64,000 nucleotides of DNA from the NCBI RefSeq assembly GCF_001598295.1, contig NZ_BCYR01000006.1, positions 1-64,000 on the forward strand. The letters run 5' to 3'. Below, piece by piece: positions 49,920-57,376 of this stretch. A program made the position numbers and the translations under genes. This DNA comes from Klebsiella ornithinolytica NBRC 105727 = ATCC 31898 (GTDB lineage Bacteria > Pseudomonadota > Gammaproteobacteria > Enterobacterales > Enterobacteriaceae). The notes under the pieces are model-generated. The model had not been told where the DNA came from. It saw nothing but the letters and a program-made list of their open reading frames with translations, and made no database searches. Position 1 is the first letter of the stretch, and the number at the start of each line of letters is the position of its first letter.

Positions 49920-50333
49920 TCATCCACTCACTGGTGGCAGAATATTCACAGGTGGATTTTTATCAGCCAGATCTTCTCCGCGGTGAATCATATCGAACGT
50001 CTGTGGTAAGTATTGCACGGCACAACCCCCATATCCTTTGATGCCGGGCGATGTGGCGCGATTGAAAAAATTTCGCCAGGAAAGTGACCAGCCTACACTC
50101 TCGAGGCGGACCCGGTCTGATAAAGGTGTAGTTGTATTCACAGCAGCTATTCCGGAAAGTAAAAAATTATATTGATTCTGATACTTTTCCGCGTCCTAAT
50201 TTAACTGGCTGATTCTCATCTCCTCACTGTTCACTACCTTTCCCATTAAGGAAAAGATCTATGCGATAAAATCATGGCATGGGTATTCTGAAATCGGAGA
50301 TGATCCACATTTACACTTTAATTTCTTCATCAT
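49920..50333 (-). pseudogene. Decayed leftward reading frame with two amber codons
   Basis: The frame is open from 50,195 to the stop at 49,920 (about 91 codons, YQNQYNFLLSGIAAVNTTT to NILPPVSG) with ordinary codon use. Its only start codon is a GTG in the middle without a ribosome site. Read further upstream the same frame passes TAG at 50,196-50,198, after MRISQLN, and TAG at 50,259-50,261. It ends at tandem ATGs (50,330-50,333) with AAGGG upstream. This looks like a gene broken by nonsense mutations; RISQLN-amber-DAEKYQ would be read through if CAG became TAG. I do not recognise the protein. Confidence 0.4.
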
Positions 50334-51107
50334 TAAAAACCCTTAACCATAATTAACAGCAACATCCCAACCAAATTAAATAGATCTCATGAATATTTAT
50401 AAATTTATATTACCATAAAAATTTTGGTGCTATTCAATTGAATGCACTCACGAATAATAACTAATCAGCACGTAATGCCTTTATATTTTTATTTTATGGT
50501 TAATCACACTCTTAAATTTACTGACTTATCAATTTTTTTGTTTTTTTAAATTGCTGACCTATGTTTGATCTTAGTCAATCTTTGAGTATGTAAAAATATC
50601 TACATTAAAACGGTAACAACAAAAATTAATAACTAAGTGCGAAAGACCTTTGACTTTATGATGGCCATCTTTTTATTTGGAACATCTGAATTAGTCATTC
50701 CCTCACGATCCACTGAAATTATAATCAGTATCTATAGTCTGGAGGGGTAATGACCTAAGGTTAATGTATAAAAAGACTGTGGTGTTTTGTTGTCTGAATG
50801 ATGTGCCTTATTGTTCTCAAGATGATAACCCTGGCATTGTATCTGTTAATCAGTTATCTCTACTTCGACTTTTATCGTAATAGGTAAAATATTACATTAA
50901 AGAATACATTACTGGCCCCAGTGTTTATTTTGATTCTAAAATCATTTATTTGGTGGCCAAATATCCTTGGCTATTGGGATGAAGTGCGGTAACTGACGGA
51001 GTTATCAGCGGTGTTCTGGGAGGAGTGAGGCGCTGTTGTTGGTAATTTGATAATTATCTGACTTGCAACCTTACAGATAAATTACACGCCGAGAAAACCT
51101 AATTAAA
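50334..51107. other. AT-rich stretch largely without genes
   Basis: No frame longer than about 35 codons looks credible. The only candidate is the short hydrophobic frame at 50,798-50,887. Poly-T and poly-A runs are frequent. Promoters for the gene at 51,108 should lie near the right end, but none is clear. Confidence 0.55.
50798..50887 (+). CDS. Possible 29-residue hydrophobic peptide
   Basis: ATGATG opens a 29-codon frame encoding MMCLIVLKMITLALYLLISY followed by LYFDFYRNR. It is a single membrane-spanning stretch with a polar, positively charged end, resembling in form the small membrane peptides of type I toxin systems. A TGA immediately precedes it, so the start is fixed to the two ATGs. 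No good ribosome site is visible, and an AT-rich background readily gives such frames. Confidence 0.2.
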   Translation: MMCLIVLKMITLALYLLISYLYFDFYRNR

Positions 51108-51611
51108 ATGCGATTAATTGAATTAGTTCAAATTTCTCGTTTTTTTTGGAAAAAAAATATGAACAGATATAAAAAAATTGAAGCTTTCTCATATGCGTTA
51201 TTATCACCAATTATTGCCATGAATATTTTATGGAAGGCCGATGTATATTCAGAGAAAAACATTTATTTGGGAATGTTGATCACAGTTCAGAGTTTCATTG
51301 GCACCAGAGTAATCCTGGAGTTTATCTATAGAAATATACTCTCACATAAACCATGGTGTTATAAAAGAGGAGGCATGTTTAAGTATCCCTATTGCCTTGA
51401 AAAAAGCGTTGTGAATTTGTGGTTCTTTTTGGTTTTTATAGAGATAATCCTTATAGCTGAATACCCAACGGAACCAAAATTATTTTTATTTAAAACAATC
51501 ACAGCACTAATGGTGTTATTAGGAAGCATTGAATCGGGGGATTATATTCGTAAGATAGTTAACTATGTATATAATTACTATACTCTTCATCATCACAAAA
51601 GGAAACAGTGA
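51108..51611 (+). CDS. Unknown membrane protein
   Basis: I do not recognise this 167-residue protein. It has about four hydrophobic segments: near residues 26-42, 55-75, 105-125 and 130-145. It has a basic His-rich tail (YYTLHHHKRKQ). The internal ATG at 51,159 (MNRYKKIEAFSY) has GGA eight bases upstream and may be the true start, giving 150 residues. Codon use is very AT-rich, unlike the flanking core genes, which suggests recent acquisition. A terminator at 51,793 would serve this direction. Function cannot be assigned. Confidence 0.6.
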   Translation: MRLIELVQISRFFWKKNMNRYKKIEAFSYALLSPIIAMNILWKADVYSEKNIYLGMLITVQSFIGTRVILEFIYRNILSHKPWCYKRGGMFKYPYCLEKSVVNLWFFLVFIEIILIAEYPTEPKLFLFKTITALMVLLGSIESGDYIRKIVNYVYNYYTLHHHKRKQ

Positions 51612-51812
51612 ACTGATATAATAGTTCAGCAGTTGCTTATCATTCCATCCGGGAAGAAATTATGCGACAGTTTAGAAATGAAAATAACCAAAACATTATA
51701 TATATATAATGCACAAACTATTCACTATCAAGATGCGATGTTACATCAGGTACGCATCTGAAAATCCCCGCCAGACACGCACAGAGTTTATTAGGCGTTA
51801 ATCTGTTCAGGA
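51612..51812. other. Non-coding gap with AT palindrome
   Basis: No gene was seen. CATTATATATATATAATG (51,692-51,709) is a perfect 18-bp palindrome of alternating AT, and the segment ends at the terminator shared with the convergent small gene. Confidence 0.5.
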
Positions 51813-51825
51813 TTAACGCCTTTTA
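51793..51825 (+). terminator. Rho-independent terminator overlapping a convergent gene
   Basis: AGGCGTTAAT and ATTAACGCCT form a 10-bp perfect stem with a 9-nt loop, followed by TTT in the rightward direction. The right arm contains the stop codon and last codons of the leftward gene ending at 51,813. Confidence 0.8.
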
Positions 51826-52049
51826 ATTAAAACCGTTATATAAACCACTATTGCCACGATGAGCAGGGAAGCAACGCAAAGAGCCAAAAAATAATACTTA
51901 TCCCATGTAAAATCAGACATAAATCCTGTTGATTCCGTAATCAGTCTGTACATCTTTATTTCTGGTATCAGCACGTATAACAGGACAAACACAACTGTAA
52001 ACAGCAATGCTTGCCCAAACCATAATATTACGTATTGTATTGGCTTCAT
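51813..52049 (-). CDS. Small two-helix membrane protein, unknown
   Basis: This 78-residue protein has two clear membrane helices (YVILWFGQALLFTVVFVLLY and FLALCVASLLIVAIVVYITV) joined by a short acidic and aromatic loop. It ends in KRR, so both ends are probably cytoplasmic. CAGGTG lies six bases before the ATG, a good ribosome site. I do not recognise the family. The last codons are embedded in a terminator that points the other way. Confidence 0.62.
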   Translation of the reverse strand: MKPIQYVILWFGQALLFTVVFVLLYVLIPEIKMYRLITESTGFMSDFTWDKYYFLALCVASLLIVAIVVYITVLIKRR

Positions 52050-52242
52050 TAGTACACCTGTACGGTACCGAAAGCAGTTAATGGCGCTGTTACCTGTATT
52101 GTGGGCGTATTAAATCAAATAACCATAAATAAAAATGGACTTCATGCCAGACAACAAATTCTGAAAATAAATAAGATGATCTCTGAAACACCTTGTCAGG
52201 AATTTATTCGCGGGGTGGCCGGTTTCGTATCACCGGCACCAT

Positions 52243-53490
52243 TTATCCCTGCGGCTGATTGCTGATCAATCGCGACATTGTCTCCAGCGAATCGGTCCGC
52301 AGAATATAGAGTCTTTTTAGTAAGAACGGGTTATCGCCCGGCTTCACCTTCCCTCTCACCGTGGTCACCGCCATATGAAAACCGGCGTCGTTCGCCGCCC
52401 TGACAGCCGTCGCGTTATAGCCGCCAAACGGATAAGAGAGATACAGCACGTGCGGATTAAACTGGGCAAGCGCGCGCCGCGAACGCTCAAAATCGAACAG
52501 CACATTATGGTAGCTGCGACTCAACAGAATCGGATGATGCAGGGCATCAACCCGGTGCAGGAAGTGGGTATGGGACTGTATATCAAAAACGTCCTGAATC
52601 TGCTTCAGCTCGGAAACACTCATAAACTGCAGCGATTTCGGCTCCCATTTCTGCGGGTGGCGTTTGACACGCGATGAGATAATAAATGCCGTCGCGTGAA
52701 AGCCATACTGCTTCAGAATCGGGTACGCGTAGCGGTTAACCGACTTCAGACCATCGTCAAAGGTAATCACCACCGAGCGGGCCGGCAGATTGATTTTATT
52801 ACGCAGATAGCCTTCCAGCTGATACATCGTCAGCGTAGTGTAGCCCCGGTCGCGGAGCCAGGTCATCTGGTTGCTGAAGGCGCGTACCGAAGTCGTGGTA
52901 GAGGTGTGGCGAAAACGGGTGTTCTCTTCATCGCGCAGAATGTGATGGTAGGTCAGCATCGGGATACCGCGATCTTCCTGAGCATCCAGGCTGCTGACCC
53001 ACGCCAGCCGGTTACCAATACGAATTTGAAACCAGGTCTGGTTGAGACGGTCTTTCAGCTTGCTGATAATGGGATAGCGCAGATTATTCGCCAGGGTGCC
53101 AAACGGCGCGCTGCCGACGGAAGGCGCATCGTACACCGGCGTATCTTTCCAGGTGAGCAGATTCTGGTTGCTCAGCGGTTTATGCAAATCGCCGAGATTG
53201 TCTTCAACCCGCTGCTTGCCCTGCACCGGTTCGAGGTGGCCTTTATCGATAAAGCCGGTGCCGAAACCGAAGCTGAATTCATAATAATCGGCGGACGTCG
53301 GCACCACGGCGATAATTTGCCCGGCCCGAATGTTCCCCACGCTCACCACGTCATTTCCGACCTGCGCCCAGATAACCGCATCTTCCGTGGTCTGCATATA
53401 GCGGGCGGGGGTCCCCTGCTGGCTAAGCAGGCTGGCTGAAGCGCTGAGCGATGTCAGTAAAAGGAACAGGGCAACAATTCGGACAAACAT
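52243..53490 (-). CDS. yadE: YadE, predicted polysaccharide deacetylase
   Basis: YadE is a predicted secreted or periplasmic NodB-type deacetylase; its substrate is unknown. The start at 53,490 ([20 protein letters not shown]) gives a signal peptide; the frame continues 11 codons upstream without signal-like sequence. The product is 415 residues (E. coli 409). After an SH3-like region, the NodB domain shows [20 protein letters not shown] (metal Asp) and [12 protein letters not shown] (metal His pair). The arrangement yadE-yadI-yadH-yadG is as in E. coli. Confidence 0.9.
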   Translation of the reverse strand: MFVRIVALFLLLTSLSASASLLSQQGTPARYMQTTEDAVIWAQVGNDVVSVGNIRAGQIIAVVPTSADYYEFSFGFGTGFIDKGHLEPVQGKQRVEDNLGDLHKPLSNQNLLTWKDTPVYDAPSVGSAPFGTLANNLRYPIISKLKDRLNQTWFQIRIGNRLAWVSSLDAQEDRGIPMLTYHHILRDEENTRFRHTSTTTSVRAFSNQMTWLRDRGYTTLTMYQLEGYLRNKINLPARSVVITFDDGLKSVNRYAYPILKQYGFHATAFIISSRVKRHPQKWEPKSLQFMSVSELKQIQDVFDIQSHTHFLHRVDALHHPILLSRSYHNVLFDFERSRRALAQFNPHVLYLSYPFGGYNATAVRAANDAGFHMAVTTVRGKVKPGDNPFLLKRLYILRTDSLETMSRLISNQPQG

Positions 53491-53552
53491 GCAGGTCGGA
53501 CCGCTAGAGAAATCAGCCGCCATTGTAACAAAAGCGGCATCAATACCAATGC

Positions 53553-53993
53553 TTAATTCCCGAACGCATCATGGCGCAGGCGGAAAGGCGGATTTTTTTG
53601 CTGTTGGTGCCAGAGGCTGCTGACGACCGGGCCTCCGCTGCTTACGATCGCCTCGCGAAACGCTTCGCTGCTCAGGGTGTAGCGCAGGAGATACATACGC
53701 TCCAGTAATGGATAGCTGATACCGGAGATCACTTCACAATGGGTATGTTTATGGCTCATCAGGGCCGCCACGCGATAGGGAGGTGCTCCGGTGTGGTCGG
53801 TCAAAAAAATCACGCCATCGCCGCTGTCCGTGGCGTGCAGCGCATCGCACATCATCCGGCTCAACATATTGCTGCTAAGATTACGCCAGTAATTTACCGC
53901 CCGGCATTGCGCCAGCGGGCCAAACTTTTTTTCCAGACGATCCAGCAGTTCCTCCGCCTTCTCATCATGACAGGTAATCACCCAACCCAACAT
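53553..53993 (-). CDS. yadI: YadI, predicted PTS EIIA component
   Basis: YadI is a stand-alone mannose/sorbose-type EIIA domain of unknown sugar specificity. The start at 53,993 ([20 protein letters not shown]) has GGAGG upstream and gives 146 residues, the E. coli length; the longer open frame is not conserved. The phospho-accepting histidine is in [11 protein letters not shown] near residue 9. [19 protein letters not shown] is the conserved switch region. No EIIB, C or D genes are nearby. Confidence 0.9.
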   Translation of the reverse strand: MLGWVITCHDEKAEELLDRLEKKFGPLAQCRAVNYWRNLSSNMLSRMMCDALHATDSGDGVIFLTDHTGAPPYRVAALMSHKHTHCEVISGISYPLLERMYLLRYTLSSEAFREAIVSSGGPVVSSLWHQQQKNPPFRLRHDAFGN

Positions 53994-54112
53994 AGACAGC
54001 CTCCTTAGCAGAGAAACACTGTAACAAAGGGGATGACGCAGATGAGTGATGGCAGTCAAGATTAGCGGATAGCGCCTCGCCTGGCGGCCAGGCGCTATTT
54101 GCCGATCCGCGG

Positions 54113-54883
54113 TTAGCTGCGCAGACCGCGTCCACGCTGGATCAGATACCAGCACAGGGCGTAGAACAGAACAATAAACACCACCAGCACGCCAAAAGTC
54201 GTCATCAGCGGAACATCGTTGATGCCGAGGAATCCGTAGCGGAAGCCGCTGATCATGTAAACAATCGGGTTAAGGTGCGACAGCGCCTGCCAGAATGGCG
54301 GCAGCAGGGTCAGGGAGTAAAATACCCCGCCGAGGTAGGTCAGCGGCGTCAGCACGAAGGTGGGGATCAGGCTGATATCATCAAAGGTTTTGGCAAAAAC
54401 CGCGTTCAGCAAACCCGCCAGCGAGAAGAGGACCGCGGTCAGCATCAGCGTCAGCCCAACGAACAGCCAGGAATGCACCTGGAACGGCACGAAGAACAAC
54501 GATATCGCGGTAACCAGAATCCCTACGCACAGCCCTCGCGCCACCCCACCACCAACATAGCCGGCGATGACCACGTGCGTCGGCACCGGCGCCACCAGCA
54601 GCTCTTCGATGTTGCGCTGAAATTTCGCGCTGAAGAACGAGGAGGCCACGTTGGCATAGGCGTTGGTGATGACCGCCATCATGATCAGACCCGGCACAAT
54701 AAACTGCATATAGGTAAAGCCATGCATTTCACCGATCCGCGAGCCGATCAAATTGCCAAAGATGACAAAATAGAGGGTCATGGTGATCACCGGCGGTACC
54801 AGCGTCTGGATCCAGATACGCATAAAGCGGTGAATTTCCTTGGCCCAGATGCTTTTCAGCGCGACCCAATAAAGCTGCATCAT
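54113..54883 (-). CDS. yadH: YadH, ABC-2 type transporter permease
   Basis: YadH is the six-helix membrane subunit of the YadGH exporter, substrate unknown. It has 256 residues as in E. coli. The ABC-2 signature region LSHLNPIVYMISGFRYGFLG lies near residue 205. It starts inside the end of yadG (4-bp overlap), so the two are coupled. A hairpin (AGCGCCT/AGGCGCT, 54,071-54,096) lies after its stop. Confidence 0.94.
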   Translation of the reverse strand: MMQLYWVALKSIWAKEIHRFMRIWIQTLVPPVITMTLYFVIFGNLIGSRIGEMHGFTYMQFIVPGLIMMAVITNAYANVASSFFSAKFQRNIEELLVAPVPTHVVIAGYVGGGVARGLCVGILVTAISLFFVPFQVHSWLFVGLTLMLTAVLFSLAGLLNAVFAKTFDDISLIPTFVLTPLTYLGGVFYSLTLLPPFWQALSHLNPIVYMISGFRYGFLGINDVPLMTTFGVLVVFIVLFYALCWYLIQRGRGLRS

Positions 54884-55806
54884 GCTGATTCTCCTTTTCT
54901 GTCATGCACCAGCGTGACAAACAGCTCTTCCAGCCGGTTGGCTTTGTTACGCATACTTAACACCTGAACTCCCTGAGCACTCAGCTGGGCAAATACGCTG
55001 TTAATCCCCTGCTCGCGCAGCACTTCGACTTCCAGCGTGGAGGTATCCACCAGGCGATACTGGTAACCTTCCAGCGTCGGCAGCGGGCTTTTCGGCGCCA
55101 GATCAAGGATGAACGTTTCTGATTTCAACTTGGCAAGCAGCGCCTTCATCGAGGTGTTTTCCACCAGCTCTCCGCGTTGAATAATCCCGATATTGCGGCA
55201 CAGCATCTCCGCCTCTTCCAGGTAATGGGTGGTCAGGATGATGGTGGTGCCTTTATCGTTCAAATCCTTGAGAAACCCCCACATCGAGCGGCGAAGTTCG
55301 ATATCCACCCCTGCGGTGGGTTCATCAAGGATCAGCAGTTTGGGTTCATGCATCAACGCGCGGGCAATCATCAGGCGTCGTTTCATCCCGCCGGAGAGCA
55401 TCCGTGCACGTTCGTTGCGCTTTTCCCACAGATCGAGCTGTTTTAAGTACTTTTCGCTGCGCAGAAGCGCTTCTTTATGCTCCACGCCGTAGTAGCCGGC
55501 CTGGTGAACGACGATCTGCTGGACGGTTTCAAACGGGTTGAAGTTGAACTCCTGCGGCACCAGCCCGAGCTGACGCTTGGCGTTCACCACGTCCTTTTGC
55601 AGGTCGTAGCCAAAGACGTTGACCTCACCGGAGGTTTTATTTACCAGCGAACTGATAATGCCAATCGTGGTGGATTTTCCCGCCCCGTTAGGGCCGAGCA
55701 GCGCATAAAAATCCCCTGCTTCCACCTGCAGATCGATTCCCCGAAGCGCCTGAACCCCGCCGGGGTAGGTCTTGGTGAGCTGTTTTAATTCCAGAGCAAT
55801 GGTCAT
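54880..55806 (-). CDS. yadG: YadG, ABC transporter ATPase
   Basis: YadG is the ATPase partner of YadH. The 308 residues match E. coli. Walker A is GPNGAGKSTTIG near residue 39, the signature is LSGGMKRRLMIARAL, and Walker B is LLILDEPTAGVDIE with the switch His in LTTHYLEEAEML. The C-terminal about 70 residues are a regulatory extension found in drug-export type ATPases. It is divergent from can. Confidence 0.95.
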   Translation of the reverse strand: MTIALELKQLTKTYPGGVQALRGIDLQVEAGDFYALLGPNGAGKSTTIGIISSLVNKTSGEVNVFGYDLQKDVVNAKRQLGLVPQEFNFNPFETVQQIVVHQAGYYGVEHKEALLRSEKYLKQLDLWEKRNERARMLSGGMKRRLMIARALMHEPKLLILDEPTAGVDIELRRSMWGFLKDLNDKGTTIILTTHYLEEAEMLCRNIGIIQRGELVENTSMKALLAKLKSETFILDLAPKSPLPTLEGYQYRLVDTSTLEVEVLREQGINSVFAQLSAQGVQVLSMRNKANRLEELFVTLVHDRKGESA

Positions 55807-55912
55807 TAAATATCTCTTCTCGTGTCATGACACGCGATGGGTTGTTTTAAATAAAGTGAGGTTAACCTATATTAGCCCAACGCACTTACTTGGTTACAGG
55901 CCGTAAACGTCC

Positions 55913-56575
55913 ATGAATGATATAGATACACTCATCAGCAATAATGCACTATGGTCAAAAATGCTGGTGGAAGAAGACCCCGGCTTTTTCGCAAAATTGT
56001 CACAAGCGCAGAAGCCACGCTTTCTGTGGATTGGATGTTCTGATAGCCGTGTTCCTGCGGAACGGTTAACCGGCCTTGAGCCCGGTGAACTGTTTGTCCA
56101 TCGTAACGTCGCTAATCTGGTGATTCATACCGACCTGAACTGTCTTTCCGTGGTGCAGTATGCCGTTGACGTGCTGGAAGTCGAGCATATCATCATCTGC
56201 GGCCACTACGGCTGCGGCGGCGTGCAGGCGGCAGTAGAAAACACCGAGCTGGGGCTTATCGACAACTGGCTGCTGCATATTCGCGATATCTGGTTCAAAC
56301 ACAGTTCGCTGCTGGGCGAAATGCCTGAAGAGCGTCGACTGGATACATTATGTGAACTGAACGTGATGGAGCAGGTTTATAACCTGGGCCACTCGACCAT
56401 TATGCAGTCGGCGTGGAAGCGGGGTCAGAAGGTCACCATCCACGGCTGGGCCTACGGTATCCATGACGGGCTGTTACGCGATCTTGATGTGACTGCCGTC
56501 AGCCGCGAAACCCTTGAACAGCGCTACCGCCACGGAATTTCCAACCTCAAGAGCAAACACGTCAACCACAAGTAA
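55913..56575 (+). CDS. can: Can, beta-carbonic anhydrase
   Basis: Can interconverts CO2 and bicarbonate and is needed for growth in air because carboxylases use bicarbonate. The 220 residues equal E. coli Can. The zinc ligands are visible as Cys and Asp in [11 protein letters not shown] (residues about 42-44) and His and Cys in [12 protein letters not shown] (98 and 101). It converges on hpt; a hairpin separates them. Confidence 0.98.
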   Translation: MNDIDTLISNNALWSKMLVEEDPGFFAKLSQAQKPRFLWIGCSDSRVPAERLTGLEPGELFVHRNVANLVIHTDLNCLSVVQYAVDVLEVEHIIICGHYGCGGVQAAVENTELGLIDNWLLHIRDIWFKHSSLLGEMPEERRLDTLCELNVMEQVYNLGHSTIMQSAWKRGQKVTIHGWAYGIHDGLLRDLDVTAVSRETLEQRYRHGISNLKSKHVNHK

Positions 56576-56591
56576 GCCGCCCGCTTCAGAA

Positions 56592-56626
56592 AACCCCGGC
56601 AGCGCGGTGCGCCATCGTCCGGGGTT
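56592..56626. terminator. Hairpin between convergent can and hpt
   Basis: AACCCCGG and CCGGGGTT pair around a 19-nt region between the stops of can and hpt. There is an A-run before the stem, so leftward transcripts (hpt) would get a short U-tract (UUUU). Probably the hpt terminator, possibly bidirectional. Confidence 0.6.
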
Positions 56627-56636
56627 GCATGAAACC

Positions 56637-57173
56637 TTACTCGTCCAGCAGCACCACTTTGCCGACGTACGGCAGATGGCGATAGCGCTGAGCGTAATCA
56701 ATCCCGTAGCCGACCACGAACTCATCCGGGATAGCAAAGCCAACAAACTCTACCGGCACGTTCACTTCACGGCGGCTAGGCTTGTCCAGCAGCGTACAAA
56801 TAGCCAGAGATTTCGGCTCACGCAGGCTGAGAATTTCACGCACTTTAGACAGCGTGTTGCCGGAATCGATAATGTCTTCCACAATCAATACGTCTTTACC
56901 GCGAATGTCTTCATCCAGATCTTTCAGGATTTTAACGTCACGGGTCGTCGACATGCCGCTGCCGTAGCTGGAGGCGGTCATAAAATCGACTTCATGCGGC
57001 ACCTGCACTTCACGACACAGATCGGCCATAAACATAAATGAGCCGCGCAGCAGCCCCACCAGCACCATCTCGCTGCCGCTGTCTTTGTAGCATTCGTTGA
57101 TTTGACGACCCAGTTCGGCGATACGCGCTTTGATCTCGGCTTCCGGGATCATCACTTCTACAGTATGTTTCAT
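56637..57173 (-). CDS. hpt: Hpt, hypoxanthine phosphoribosyltransferase
   Basis: Hpt salvages hypoxanthine (and guanine) to nucleotides using PRPP. The start at 57,173 ([15 protein letters not shown]) gives 178 residues as in E. coli; the frame continues 23 codons upstream without homology. The PRPP motif [17 protein letters not shown] lies near residue 100. It is divergent from gcd. Confidence 0.98.
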   Translation of the reverse strand: MKHTVEVMIPEAEIKARIAELGRQINECYKDSGSEMVLVGLLRGSFMFMADLCREVQVPHEVDFMTASSYGSGMSTTRDVKILKDLDEDIRGKDVLIVEDIIDSGNTLSKVREILSLREPKSLAICTLLDKPSRREVNVPVEFVGFAIPDEFVVGYGIDYAQRYRHLPYVGKVVLLDE

Positions 57174-57300
57174 TAAACTAACCATTTGATTCTTAAGATA
57201 AATCATCAACACCGCTGCGAATGCACCGACATTGACCGGCAAGCTATGCAGTATACCAGTAAAAAGAAATATGCGATGCAGGGAATAATAAAGCCCATTT

Positions 57301-57334
57301 TGTGATTCCGATCACACTTGTTAAATCCTATAAT
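57301..57334 (+). promoter_or_regulatory. CRP site overlapping the predicted gcd promoter
   Basis: TGTGA-TTCCGA-TCACA (57,301-57,316) is a perfect CRP core palindrome. TATAAT at 57,329-57,334 would be a -10 box, placing the CRP site over the -35 region, 60-75 bp before gcd. This geometry suits repression, and E. coli gcd is reported to be negatively affected by cAMP. It could also serve the divergent hpt. Confidence 0.7.
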
Positions 57335-57376
57335 TAATTGCAATTAAAAAATTAACAAACAACCGAGTGTCTTTCT

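Larger units (their letters stand above)
49753..52242. other. AT-rich accessory islet between panD and yadE
   Basis: In E. coli panD and yadE are neighbours. Here about 2.5 kb separates them. The first 400 bp have near-normal composition; from about 50,160 to 52,190 the DNA is strongly AT-rich by eye, with long T- and A-runs. It holds a decayed frame, two unknown membrane-protein genes, a possible small peptide and a terminator. No tRNA, integrase or recognisable IS end was seen at either border. Confidence 0.75.

Noticed and set aside
49780-49935. Short minus-strand frame ending EWMKHYAKVVA as a transposase C terminus
   Set aside because: Two stops lie immediately upstream in frame, no inverted repeats or target duplication are visible, and I cannot match it to an IS.
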